Source: Streptomyces sp. HUAS ZL42
Lineage (GTDB): Bacteria > Actinomycetota > Actinomycetes > Streptomycetales > Streptomycetaceae
Length of the DNA: 64,000 nucleotides
Reading direction: 5' to 3'
Assembly: GCF_040782645.1 (NCBI RefSeq)
Contig: NZ_CP160403.1
Coordinates: forward strand, 8,839,001 to 8,903,000
Of this stretch, positions 55,903 to 64,000 are shown in pieces (positions within the stretch are counted from its first letter, which is position 1; every line of letters begins with the position of its first letter). The notes beneath the pieces were generated by a model. The model saw only the letters and a program-made list of their open reading frames with translations, had not been told where the DNA came from and ran no database searches. A program made the position numbers and the translations under genes.

Positions 55903-57312
55903 ATGACCGCCGCCACCCGCAGCGAACACGACCTGCTCGGAGACCGCGACGTCCCCGCCGACGCGTACTGGGGCATCCACACCCTGCGCGCCACGGAGAA
56001 CTTCCCGATCACGGGCACCCCGATCTCCGCCTACCCGCATCTGGTCGACGCCCTCGCCGCCGTGAAGGAGGCCGCCGCCCTCGCCAACGAGGAACTCGGT
56101 CTGCTGGAGCCGGGGAAGGCCGCCGCCATAGTCGCCGCCTGCCGCGAGATCCGCGACGGCAAGCTGCACGACCAGTTCGTCGTCGACGTCGTCCAGGGCG
56201 GAGCGGGCACCTCGACCAACATGAACGCCAACGAGGTCGTCGCCAACCGGGCGCTGGAACTGCTCGGGCACGACAAGGGCCAGTACCGGTTCCTGCACCC
56301 CAACGAGGACGTCAACCTCTCCCAGTCCACCAATGACGTCTACCCGACCGCCGTCAAGATCGCGACGGTGTTCGCGGTACGGGGACTGCTCAAGGCGATG
56401 TCCGTCCTGCAGGACTCCTTCGCCCGCAAGGCCGTCGAGTTCCGCAGTGTGCTCAAGATGGGCCGCACGCAGTTGCAGGACGCCGTGCCGATGACGCTGG
56501 GTCAGGAGTTCTCCTCGTACGCCGTCATGATCGACGAGGACCGGTCCCGTCTTGCCGAGGCCGTCGAGCTGATCCATGAGATCAACCTGGGTGCCACGGC
56601 GATCGGCACCGGCCTCAACGCCCCCGCCGGATACGCCGAGTCGGCCCGCCGCCACCTCGCCGGGATCACCGGACTTCCGCTGGTGACCGCCGCCAACCTG
56701 GTCGAGGCGACCCAGGACTGCGGCGCGTTCGTGCAGATGTCCGGCGTGCTCAAGCGCATCGCGGTCAAGCTCTCCAAGAGCTGCAACGACCTGCGCCTGC
56801 TGTCGTCCGGGCCGCGCGCGGGTCTCGGTGAGATCAACCTGCCGCCGGTGCAGGCCGGTTCGAGCATCATGCCGGGCAAGGTCAACCCGGTGATCCCCGA
56901 GGTCGTCAACCAGGTCGCCTTCGAGGTGATCGGCAACGACGTCACCATCACCATGGCCGCCGAGGCCGGGCAGCTCCAGCTCAACGCCTTCGAGCCGATC
57001 ATCCTGCACTCCCTGTCGGAGTCGGTCACGCACCTGCGGGCCGCCTGCCTCACCCTCGCCGAGCGCTGCGTGGACGGCATCACCGCCAACACCGAGGTGC
57101 TGCGCCGCACCGTGGAGAACTCCATCGGCCTGGTCACCGCCCTCAACCCGCACATCGGCTACACGGCCGCCACCGACATCGCCAAGGAGGCCCTCGTCAC
57201 CGGCCGGGGCGTGGCCGAACTCGTGCTGGAGAAGGGCCTGTTGCCGGCCGAGACCCTGGCCGACCTGCTGCGGCCGGAGGTCCTGGCGGGCAGCGGCGCA
57301 CCCCTGGCCTGA
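55903..57312 (+). CDS. aspA: Aspartate ammonia-lyase
   Basis: The 469-residue enzyme of the fumarase/aspartase family converts aspartate to fumarate and ammonia. The family signature [11 protein letters not shown] begins at residue 319, [23 protein letters not shown] is the aspartase-type substrate loop, and the length is usual. It continues the pathway after asparaginase. The ATG at 55903 has AGGAAGAGG upstream. Confidence 0.94.
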   Translation: MTAATRSEHDLLGDRDVPADAYWGIHTLRATENFPITGTPISAYPHLVDALAAVKEAAALANEELGLLEPGKAAAIVAACREIRDGKLHDQFVVDVVQGGAGTSTNMNANEVVANRALELLGHDKGQYRFLHPNEDVNLSQSTNDVYPTAVKIATVFAVRGLLKAMSVLQDSFARKAVEFRSVLKMGRTQLQDAVPMTLGQEFSSYAVMIDEDRSRLAEAVELIHEINLGATAIGTGLNAPAGYAESARRHLAGITGLPLVTAANLVEATQDCGAFVQMSGVLKRIAVKLSKSCNDLRLLSSGPRAGLGEINLPPVQAGSSIMPGKVNPVIPEVVNQVAFEVIGNDVTITMAAEAGQLQLNAFEPIILHSLSESVTHLRAACLTLAERCVDGITANTEVLRRTVENSIGLVTALNPHIGYTAATDIAKEALVTGRGVAELVLEKGLLPAETLADLLRPEVLAGSGAPLA

Positions 57313-57348
57313 CCTGCGCACGCGCACCGGGACCGGCGGAGAGGCACA

Positions 57349-58281
57349 ATGGTGATCATGACGTCGTCGATGACCTTCCAGCCGGTCCTGGAGCGCATCG
57401 CCGAGGAGATCGAGCGGACGCCCGGCCGCGGCCGGCCGGCCGACTACATCCCGGCGCTGGCGGCCTGCGACCCACGCCGCTTCGGCATGGCGGTCGCGGA
57501 ACTGGACGGCACTGTGTACGGCGTGGGGGACTGGCGGCAGCCCTTCTCCACGCAGTCCATCACCAAGGTCTTCACTCTCGCCCTCGACCTGGCCCGCGAG
57601 GGCGACGAACTCTGGGAGCACGTGGGCCGCGAGCCCTCCGGCAATCCTTTCAACTCCCTGGTCCAGCTGGAGTACGAGAACGGCATCCCCCGCAATCCGT
57701 TCATCAACGCGGGCGCGCTGGTCGTCACCGACCGCCTCCAGACCCGTACCGGCGACGCGGCGGGGGAGATGCTCACCTTCCTCCGCTCGGAGAGCGGCAA
57801 CCCGGGCCTGGACATCGACAAGGACGTCGCCGCCTCCGAGTCCGCGCACGGCGACCGCAACGCGGCCCTCGCGCACTTCATGGCGTCGTACGGCAACATC
57901 GACAACCCGGTACCGGTCCTGCTGGACCAGTACTTCCGGCAGTGCGCGCTCATGGCGTCCTGCGCCGACCTCGCTCTCGCCACCACGTTCCTGGCCCGGC
58001 ACGGCATCCGCGCCGACGGCACCCGGCTGCTCACCCGCAGCCAGGCCAAGCAGGTCAACGCGGTGATGCTGACATGCGGCACGTACGACGCGGCGGGCGA
58101 CTTCGCCTACCGCGTCGGCCTGCCCGGCAAGAGCGGCGTCGGCGGCGGGATCATCGCGGTCGTACCGGGCCGGTGCACGCTGTGCGTGTGGAGCCCCGGG
58201 CTGGACGAGCGGGGCAACTCGGTGGCGGGCGTCGCCGCGCTCGACCGCTTCACGACGCTGACGGGAGTGTCGGTGTTCTGA
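57349..58281 (+). CDS. glsA: Glutaminase
   Basis: The 310-residue serine-type glutaminase hydrolyses glutamine to glutamate and ammonia. It has the catalytic S70-x-x-K73 (QSITKVF), a NPFINAGALVV motif and GVGGGIIAVVPG near the C-terminus. The length fits the bacterial GlsA family. Three in-frame ATGs (57349, 57358, 57370) compete; the first has GGAGAGG at suitable spacing. It probably shares the aspA transcript (gap 36 bp). Confidence 0.94.
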   Translation: MVIMTSSMTFQPVLERIAEEIERTPGRGRPADYIPALAACDPRRFGMAVAELDGTVYGVGDWRQPFSTQSITKVFTLALDLAREGDELWEHVGREPSGNPFNSLVQLEYENGIPRNPFINAGALVVTDRLQTRTGDAAGEMLTFLRSESGNPGLDIDKDVAASESAHGDRNAALAHFMASYGNIDNPVPVLLDQYFRQCALMASCADLALATTFLARHGIRADGTRLLTRSQAKQVNAVMLTCGTYDAAGDFAYRVGLPGKSGVGGGIIAVVPGRCTLCVWSPGLDERGNSVAGVAALDRFTTLTGVSVF

Positions 58282-58339
58282 ACAGGCCGCCTGGGAAATG
58301 CAGTTGAGGCGTTGGCGGCGGTCGGTGAAGATCCTGTGC

Positions 58340-59659
58340 ATGTTCTCGCGCAGGAATCGCCGTCCGAAGTCCCCCGAACTCCTCAAGGCCTGGGAATGTC
58401 TGGACGCCGGGGACATCCCCGGAGCCCTGCGCCTGCTGCGGTCCTCCGCCGAGACCGAGCCACTGGGAGAGGTCGCCCTGGTCGTCGCCCGGGCGGCGGG
58501 ATCGGCCGGCTTCACCGACCTCCAGGAGGCCGCGACGGCGCTGGCCCCACGCCCCGACAAGGCGCAGGAACTCTACGCCTTCGGGTACGCGTGCATCGAG
58601 CGAGGCGTGTCCTGCCTGGCGATACCCGCCCTGCGCGAGGCGCTGCGCCTGGTTCCGGGCTCGTCGCGGGTGATGCGTGAACTCGTCGCCGCCTACGAGC
58701 GCGAGGGCCGGCATCACGAGGCCGTCGAGCTGCTGACCACCCGTGAGACCGGCTTCGAGGACTGGCCCGACCGCTACCTGCTGGTCTTCAACGCCATCAT
58801 GGCGGGCGACCTGCCACTGGCCCGCCGGCAGCACGCACTGCTGACGGACCCGGACGACTCGATGTGGCTCCCCGCCCAGGCCCGCCAGCGCCGCATGCTG
58901 GAGCGCGCCGCGGCCGCCGGGCCGGTGACCCCGCTGGACCTCACCGACCTGAGGGGCTGGCAGTACGTCATCCGCGGCACCGTACTGGGCACGCTCTCCC
59001 CGTACGGCTTCGACGCGGGCATGACCGGCCGGTACGCATGGCTCCAGGACTCCTACGACCTGTGCTTCCAGGGCCTGCTGCGCCTTGAGGCGGTGCTCGA
59101 GGCCGCCGACGCAAGGCCGCGTTCGGTGTCCCTGCTGCCCGACCGCGGCAGCCGCATCCTGGGTCTCGCCGCCGCCGAACTGCTCGGACTTCCCGTGCAG
59201 CCCTTCGCTCCCGGACGGGAGGACACCGTCGTCGTCGCGTACGACCTGAACGAGGTGGCCGAGGCGGACGAGGGCCCCGAGACCCTCGGGCACCTCTTCG
59301 AACGCGCGCCGGGGCAAGTGCTCCACGAGCACGCGAGCAACTGGACCGATCCGCCGGTGGTCACCGCCGACAGCGTCACCCTGCTGCACCGGTCGGCGAC
59401 GGCACCCTGGGAGGGGCGGCTGCGGCAGGGGGACGACGGCGACGTCGAGCGGACGGCGCCCGACGACCGCCCCGAGGCGGACATCGCCGCGGAGATCCTC
59501 GGTGCCGACCCGACGGCGGACGAGGGCGACGGCGAGACGCCGGCGGACCCGGTCGACAGTCTCACGGCCTTCGTCGGCGCCGTCCGCGGCTCGTGGCTGC
59601 AGGGTGACCGGGCCAGGCTGACGTCGTCCGGTCCGGTGCGCAGCTCGCGGTTCGCCTGA
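58340..59659 (+). CDS. Tetratricopeptide-repeat-like protein of unknown function
   Basis: About 439 residues. Residues 15-200 show helical repeats of TPR type (PELLKAWECLDAGDIPGALRLLRSS, AFGYACIERGVSCLAIPALREALRLVPGS, VMRELVAAYEREGRHHEAVELL). The later part has a separate domain with GSRILGLAAAELLGLPVQPF and an acidic low-complexity tail. No signal or membrane segment is seen. The start is uncertain (ATG 58298, GTG 58325 or ATG 58340; none has a strong ribosome site). It may follow glsA on the same transcript. Confidence 0.65.
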   Translation: MFSRRNRRPKSPELLKAWECLDAGDIPGALRLLRSSAETEPLGEVALVVARAAGSAGFTDLQEAATALAPRPDKAQELYAFGYACIERGVSCLAIPALREALRLVPGSSRVMRELVAAYEREGRHHEAVELLTTRETGFEDWPDRYLLVFNAIMAGDLPLARRQHALLTDPDDSMWLPAQARQRRMLERAAAAGPVTPLDLTDLRGWQYVIRGTVLGTLSPYGFDAGMTGRYAWLQDSYDLCFQGLLRLEAVLEAADARPRSVSLLPDRGSRILGLAAAELLGLPVQPFAPGREDTVVVAYDLNEVAEADEGPETLGHLFERAPGQVLHEHASNWTDPPVVTADSVTLLHRSATAPWEGRLRQGDDGDVERTAPDDRPEADIAAEILGADPTADEGDGETPADPVDSLTAFVGAVRGSWLQGDRARLTSSGPVRSSRFA

Positions 59660-59761
59660 CCGAACCGTCGATCACACGGCGGTCACGTGCAGGCCGCCGC
59701 CCGGAGGGCAGTTGGTCGCTTTCCGGCCACCCGGCGTTGCCACGCTGACCGAGTGTTGGCC

Positions 59762-61156
59762 ATGGCTTTCCCCGTCGATCTCCGCCGCTGCCAGGTGCTG
59801 GGCCTGGCCGGCACCGCCTTTCTCGCGCTGGGTGGTGAGACCGCCGGCGCCCTGCCCGCCCGGGAACTCCTGGCCCCCTCCTCGCCCCGCGCCGCCCTCG
59901 GCCTGGTCGGCGTCTACTTCGGCGTCGTCCTGCTGATAGCGGCGTGGGCGCTGCTCGGCCGCCTGGTGCACGGCGCCGATCCGCCGACCCCGCGCGCCCT
60001 GCTGCTGGTCCTGGTGCTGTGGGCGATCCCGCTGATCGTCGCGCCTCCGCTGTTCAGCCGGGACGTCTACAGTTACCTGGCCCAGGGCGCCATGGTCGAC
60101 GCGCACATCGACGTCTACGCGCACGGGCCGGCCCGGCTCGGCGGCCCGCTCGCGGAGGAGGTCGCCCCGTTGTGGCGGCACACCGGGGCGCCGTACGGCC
60201 CGGTGTTCCTCGGGGCCGCGTCCGTGCTGTCCGGTCTGACCCGTGGTCAACTCCCCGCCGGCCTGCTGGGAATGCGTCTGCTCGCGCTGCTGGGCGTGGC
60301 CCTGATGGCCGCCGCGCTGCCCCGCCTCGCCCGGCACAGTGGCGCCGACCCGGCCGCCGCGCTCTGGCTGGGCGCGCTGAACCCGCTGGTGCTGCTGCAC
60401 CTGGTCGCGGGCGCCCACAACGACGCGATCATGCTCGGCCTGCTGGGCGCCGGGCTGGTCGCCGCGCTCGGCCGGTGGCCGGTGCTGGGCGCCGTCCTGG
60501 TCACGCTCGCCGCCCTGGTCAAGGCACCCGCCGCACTGGGCCTCGCCGCGGTCGTGGTCCTCCAGGTGCGCGCGGGGCGCCGGCCGGCGAAGGCCGTCCT
60601 GACGACGGCGGCCGCAGCCGGCGCCACCACGGTCGCCGCGACGGCCGTCGCGGGCACGGGATACGGCTGGATAGCCGCCCTGGACACCCCCGTCTCCGCC
60701 CACAACTGGGCGCTCACCAGCCTGCTGGGCCGGGCCACCGGCGCCCTGCTCGAGCGGCTCGGCAGCGATCTGGCGCCGCTGGCCGTCCCGGTCTGGCACG
60801 CGCTCGGTCTCGTGCTCACGGTGGTCCTGGTCCTCGCCATATGGTGGCGGCTGCGCCCGCACCCGGTGTACGCGCTGGGCCTGAGCCTGGCCACCGTCGC
60901 CGCCTTCGGCCCGGCGATCCGGCCCTGGTACGCCCTGTGGGGGCTGTTCCTCATAGCCGCGGCGGCTCCCAGCACGTCGGTACGGCACCGGGTCGCGGCG
61001 CTGACGGGGGTGCTGGCGCTCGCCGTCCTGCCGAGCGGCGGTCCCGCGGACGTCGGCCAGTTGGTCCTGGCCGTCTCCGGCGGTGTGCTCGCCGTGGTCG
61101 TCCTGTGGCAGGCCCACCAGGTGGCGCAGGCCCCGGCGTTGGGACGTACGGCATGA
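59762..61156 (+). CDS. Polytopic glycosyltransferase, MptB/GT-C-like
   Basis: The 464-residue membrane protein has about ten to thirteen hydrophobic segments and the GT-C loop FSRDVYSYLAQGAMVDAHIDVYAHGP. These features match polyprenol-phosphate-mannose-dependent alpha-1,6-mannosyltransferases of actinobacteria, which extend cell-envelope mannans. The start is uncertain (GTG 59753 or ATG 59762). It is coupled to the next glycosyltransferase gene by a four-base overlap. Confidence 0.82.
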   Translation: MAFPVDLRRCQVLGLAGTAFLALGGETAGALPARELLAPSSPRAALGLVGVYFGVVLLIAAWALLGRLVHGADPPTPRALLLVLVLWAIPLIVAPPLFSRDVYSYLAQGAMVDAHIDVYAHGPARLGGPLAEEVAPLWRHTGAPYGPVFLGAASVLSGLTRGQLPAGLLGMRLLALLGVALMAAALPRLARHSGADPAAALWLGALNPLVLLHLVAGAHNDAIMLGLLGAGLVAALGRWPVLGAVLVTLAALVKAPAALGLAAVVVLQVRAGRRPAKAVLTTAAAAGATTVAATAVAGTGYGWIAALDTPVSAHNWALTSLLGRATGALLERLGSDLAPLAVPVWHALGLVLTVVLVLAIWWRLRPHPVYALGLSLATVAAFGPAIRPWYALWGLFLIAAAAPSTSVRHRVAALTGVLALAVLPSGGPADVGQLVLAVSGGVLAVVVLWQAHQVAQAPALGRTA

Positions 61157-62508
61157 GACCGCCCCGCACCGACCGCGGCCGGCTCCTCCTCGTCCTGGGC
61201 CTGGCCGCGGCCGTGACCGCCTTCACCGCCACGGTGCCGCTGCTGCGGGACTGGTTCGACCTGCGCGTCTACTACGGCACGATCGACACGTGGATCCACC
61301 ACGGCGGACGGATCTACGACTACCGGGTGCCGGGCACGCCGTACGGCTTCACCTACCCGCCCTTCGCGGCGGTCGCGATGCTGCCGATGGCACTGCTGAG
61401 TCTGCGCGGCGCGATCACGGTCGCCCTGCTCCTCAACCTGGTGGCCCTGGCCGTGGTGCTGCGCCTCCTCGCCGGACGGGCGTGGCGGCGCTACGGCTGG
61501 TACGGCTGCGCCCTGGCCGCCTGTGTCCTGGCCCTGTTCGAGCCGCTCCGGGACACCCTCAGTTTCGGCCAGGTCAACCTGCTGCTGCTGGCACTGGTCC
61601 TCCTCGACGGCCGGCTCCTCGCCACCGGACGGGGCCGCTGGGCGGGCGCCGGTATCGGACTCGCGGCCGCGGTCAAACTGACGCCCGCGCTGTTCATCGG
61701 TCTGTTGCTGGTGGCCCGGCGGTGGCGCGCCGCCGCCGTCGCCACGGCGGTCGCGGTGGGGGCCACGGCGCTCGCGGCATGGGCCGCGCCCGGCGCCTCC
61801 CGCTTCTACTGGACCGAGGCGATGTGGGACACGACCCGGGTGGGCCGTCTCGACTACGTGTCGAACCAGTCGTTGCAGGGCGTCCTGGCCCGGCTGGATG
61901 TGCACAGCCGTGAAGTGTGGGCGGTGGTGGCGCTGTCGGTGCTGTGCGTGTGGGCCGCGCGGGCGCATCGGGCGGTGGCGGCCGGGGACTGGCAGGCGGC
62001 CTTCGCCCTCACCGGCCTGACGGCCTGTCTGGTCAGCCCGATCACCTGGGTGCACCACCTCGTCTGGCTGCTCCCGTCCTTCGCCGTCCTGCTGCGGACC
62101 GGGTACCCGCGGGTCGCGGGTGCCTTGTACGCGGTGATGTGCACCAGCGTGGTGTGGCTGTGGTTCCACGACGCGTCCGGCGTCGACGGATTCATCGGCA
62201 GCAACACCTACGCCTGGATCACCTTGGGACTGCTGCTCTGGCTGCCGTCGGGGCAGCTCTCGCCCGCGCGGCGGAGCCTGAATCCCACGATCAGCGCCGC
62301 GGCTCCCGCGCCGAGAGCGCCGGCGGCCGCGATCAACGCAGCCTCCGGCCAGCCGGGACCGCCGCCGCGCGGCGCCAGGGACGCCGCTGCGGGCAGCGCG
62401 GCGGGGCCCGGCGGCGGGTCGGCCCGCAGCGCGTCCAGCGAGCCCACAGGGTCGACCCGGCCGGCGGCCTCGAACCCCCAGTCGAGCAGTTCGCGCGCCT
62501 CCTCGTAG
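61153..62508 (+). CDS. Polytopic glycosyltransferase, GT87/DUF2029-like, with antisense-overlapping tail
   Basis: The 451-residue product has many membrane segments and a first loop FDLRVYYGTIDTWIHHGGRIYDY with TYPPFAA, as in DUF2029 (GT87) mannosyltransferases. The genuine domain appears to end near residue 370-380 (WITLGLLLWLPSG). The last ~75 residues are Ala/Pro/Ser-rich and are read antisense through the 3' part of the carboxypeptidase gene. The ATG overlaps the preceding stop (ATGA). The two glycosyltransferases probably act in the same envelope-glycan pathway. Confidence 0.78.
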   Translation: MRPPRTDRGRLLLVLGLAAAVTAFTATVPLLRDWFDLRVYYGTIDTWIHHGGRIYDYRVPGTPYGFTYPPFAAVAMLPMALLSLRGAITVALLLNLVALAVVLRLLAGRAWRRYGWYGCALAACVLALFEPLRDTLSFGQVNLLLLALVLLDGRLLATGRGRWAGAGIGLAAAVKLTPALFIGLLLVARRWRAAAVATAVAVGATALAAWAAPGASRFYWTEAMWDTTRVGRLDYVSNQSLQGVLARLDVHSREVWAVVALSVLCVWAARAHRAVAAGDWQAAFALTGLTACLVSPITWVHHLVWLLPSFAVLLRTGYPRVAGALYAVMCTSVVWLWFHDASGVDGFIGSNTYAWITLGLLLWLPSGQLSPARRSLNPTISAAAPAPRAPAAAINAASGQPGPPPRGARDAAAGSAAGPGGGSARSASSEPTGSTRPAASNPQSSSSRASS

Positions 62509-63431
62509 ACGGCGAACCCACCGCCCGCCTGAGGGTTCATCACCGTCACGACGAGCGTGCGCCCGCTCCGGCGGGCGGCGGCGACGAGCGTGTTGCCCGC
62601 GTTGCTGGTGTAGCCGTTCTTGACGCCGATCAGGCCCGGATACGGCTCGACACCGTCGGCACCCGACAGCAGCCGGTTGGTGTTCCGGATCTCGTACGAC
62701 CCTCCGGCCCCGTTCGGGAAGCGGGCCTCGATCGTGCCGCAGTACCGCGCGAAGTCCGCGTTGCGCAGCCCCGCCCGGCCGAACACCGCCAGGTCGTACG
62801 CCGACGACACCTGGCCCGGCGCGTCGTAGCCGTCGGGGGAGCGCACGTGCGTGTCGCGGGCACCGAGGGAACGGGCCTTGACCTGCATCTGCGCGGCCGT
62901 CGTGCGCCAGCCGCCGTTGAGCGCGGCGAGCACGTGCACGGCGTCGTTTCCGGAGTTGAGGAAAACGCCGTGCCACAGATCGCTGACCCGGTAGGTGTCC
63001 CCCTCCTTGACCCCCACGAGGCTGCTGCCCTGGCCGATGCCCGCCAGATCCCGCTTGTGGACCGTGTGCCGGATGCCCCCGGGCAGGGCCGGGAGCACGG
63101 TGAGCGCGAACAGCGTCTTGAGCGTGCTGGCGGGCGGCAGCCTGCGGTGCGCGTGGTACGCGGCGAGCACCTCGCCGGTGCGTGCGTCGGCCACGAGCCA
63201 GGACAGGGCCGAGAGCTCCGGCACCTCGGGGGCGCCGGCGTGCGGCCGCACCTGGATGCCGGGGCGGTGGAGCAGCGCCGGCCCGGGAGGCGTCGCCGTG
63301 GTCGCCGCACCGGACACACCGGAGTCTGTGCCGGTCCTGGCGGCCGCCGCGGCGGGCATGAGGGCCAGGGCGCCGGCCGCGCAGAGCGCACCGGCGCACA
63401 TGACAGGCCGGGAAGGGAATCCGATCTTCAT
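62208..63431 (-). CDS. D-alanyl-D-alanine carboxypeptidase (peptidase S11)
   Basis: The 407-residue penicillin-binding enzyme trims D-Ala from peptidoglycan stem peptides. It has a signal peptide (about residues 1-30). The active-site triad motifs are S102-x-x-K105 (STLK), S160-G-N162 and K271-N-G273, where the usual KTG reads KNG. A C-terminal membrane anchor follows (ALIAAAGALGAGAAALIVGF), then a short tail. The last ~300 bases overlap the glycosyltransferase gene tail to tail. The ATG at 63431 precedes the signal peptide. An N-terminal extension to 63497 is possible but unlikely. Confidence 0.9.
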   Translation of the reverse strand: MKIGFPSRPVMCAGALCAAGALALMPAAAAARTGTDSGVSGAATTATPPGPALLHRPGIQVRPHAGAPEVPELSALSWLVADARTGEVLAAYHAHRRLPPASTLKTLFALTVLPALPGGIRHTVHKRDLAGIGQGSSLVGVKEGDTYRVSDLWHGVFLNSGNDAVHVLAALNGGWRTTAAQMQVKARSLGARDTHVRSPDGYDAPGQVSSAYDLAVFGRAGLRNADFARYCGTIEARFPNGAGGSYEIRNTNRLLSGADGVEPYPGLIGVKNGYTSNAGNTLVAAARRSGRTLVVTVMNPQAGGGFAVYEEARELLDWGFEAAGRVDPVGSLDALRADPPPGPAALPAAASLAPRGGGPGWPEAALIAAAGALGAGAAALIVGFRLRRAGESCPDGSQSSSPKVIQA

Positions 63432-63538
63432 GTGATCAACGTAGGAATGAACCTGTCCATCCCCGTGCTGCCCGTGCCGAGCGGCGCGCGCGAGCACCCG
63501 GATGCCGCACGTCGTGCGGTCGAGCCGGTTGCGGTCCG

Positions 63539-64000
63539 TCAGCCGGCGGGCAGGGTCGGCTGGATCCGGCGCAGGAACGTCGCGTTGTCGGGAGTCTCGC
63601 GCATCCGTTCCAGCAGGGTTTCCAGATTGGCCTGCCCGTCGCGGGACTGCAGGACCCGGCGCAGACCGCGTACGGCCGTCAACTCGGCCGGGGGCAACAT
63701 GAGTTCCTCGCGTCGGGTGCCGGACGGGTTGATGTCGACGGCCGGGAACAGCCGGCGGGAGGCGAGCTCGCGGTTGAGGCGCAGCTCCATGTTGCCGGTG
63801 CTCTTGAGTTCCTCGAAGAAGAAGTCGTCGGCGCGGGAGCCGGTTTCCACCAGGGCGGTGGCGAGGATGGTGAGCGAGCCGCCCTCCTCGGCCAGGCGGG
63901 CCGCTCCGAAGAGCCGCTTGGGACCGTGCAGCGCGGCCGCGTCCACACCGCCGCTGAGGGTACGGCCACCGGCGGCGGCCGCGTTGTTGTGGGCCCGGCA
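63539..64000 (-). CDS. rho: Transcription termination factor Rho, C-terminal part (5' end outside window)
   Basis: The frame is open to the right edge; 153 residues are visible. The stretch HNNAAAAGGRTLSGGVDAAAL, then GGSLTILATALVETGSRADD, FFFEELKSTGNMEL and VDINPSGTRREEL are unmistakable Rho ATPase motifs, including the region around the ring interface. The C-terminus is a little shorter than in typical bacterial Rho (ends FLRRIQPTLPAG). Most of the gene lies beyond the window. Confidence 0.93.
   Translation of the reverse strand, partial: CRAHNNAAAAGGRTLSGGVDAAALHGPKRLFGAARLAEEGGSLTILATALVETGSRADDFFFEELKSTGNMELRLNRELASRRLFPAVDINPSGTRREELMLPPAELTAVRGLRRVLQSRDGQANLETLLERMRETPDNATFLRRIQPTLPAG

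Noticed and set aside
60247..63399. 1050-codon minus-strand frame
   Set aside because: Out of frame with the carboxypeptidase and antisense to both glycosyltransferases; no domain is visible.

Overview
The window is high-GC actinobacterial chromosome, almost certainly Streptomyces. The signs are frequent GTG starts and one likely TTG start, dense 4-base ATGA/GTGA overlaps, a mycothiol-type enzyme, a PP2C/RsbW-like signalling protein, and many TetR-family regulators. I see no phage genes, no transposase, no CRISPR array and no rRNA or tRNA gene. Products are assigned from recognisable motifs and gene order only; no database search was possible.

Layout, left third. A truncated DUF485 gene (1-366, minus) faces an oxidoreductase/SDR/mycothiol-enzyme group across two TetR-type operators. 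katG follows, then two adjacent MuiA-like (DUF4140/DUF4139) genes. A PucR regulator and a TetR regulator sit divergent to a complete branched-chain-amino-acid-type ABC importer (11759-16593). After another TetR gene comes a secreted beta-helix/carboxylesterase operon that ends in a broken hydrolase. Then come a third TetR gene, an SDR/carboxymuconolactone-decarboxylase-like pair, and a fourth TetR gene flanked by two copies of one palindrome, one of which precedes a DUF485/sodium-solute-symporter pair.

Middle. A PAS-GAF-PP2C-ATPase regulator (26078-28504) is followed by a secreted M19-like hydrolase, a TetR gene and a SLOG-domain gene. A gap-type dehydrogenase diverges from paaABCDE, the phenylacetyl-CoA epoxidase operon. 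An SseB-like protein and a VOC/MarR pair follow. A galactan-utilisation locus occupies 39110-47226: a LacI regulator, two permeases and a binding protein on one strand, and a GH42 beta-galactosidase and GH53 endo-galactanase on the other, around an operator with back-to-back promoters.

Right third. A cytidine-deaminase-like gene, an ArsR-like regulator, a YihY/BrkB membrane protein and an SMP-30 protein precede crcB-DUF190-crcB (fluoride export) and uppP. A FadR-type regulator then heads an amide/amino-acid degradation cluster: permease, asparaginase, aspartase and glutaminase. Together these would import asparagine and convert it to aspartate and fumarate with release of ammonia. The end holds a TPR protein, two polytopic glycosyltransferases, a D-alanyl-D-alanine carboxypeptidase that overlaps the last of these tail to tail, and the C-terminal part of a rho gene.

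The most promising unexplained items are the TetR regulon marked by the duplicated CCGAAC-ggt-GTTCGG palindrome, the TetR-SLOG coupled pair behind a secreted hydrolase, the tandem MuiA-like genes, the palindrome between the PucR gene and the ABC importer, and the 20-bp inverted-repeat element after the asparaginase gene.
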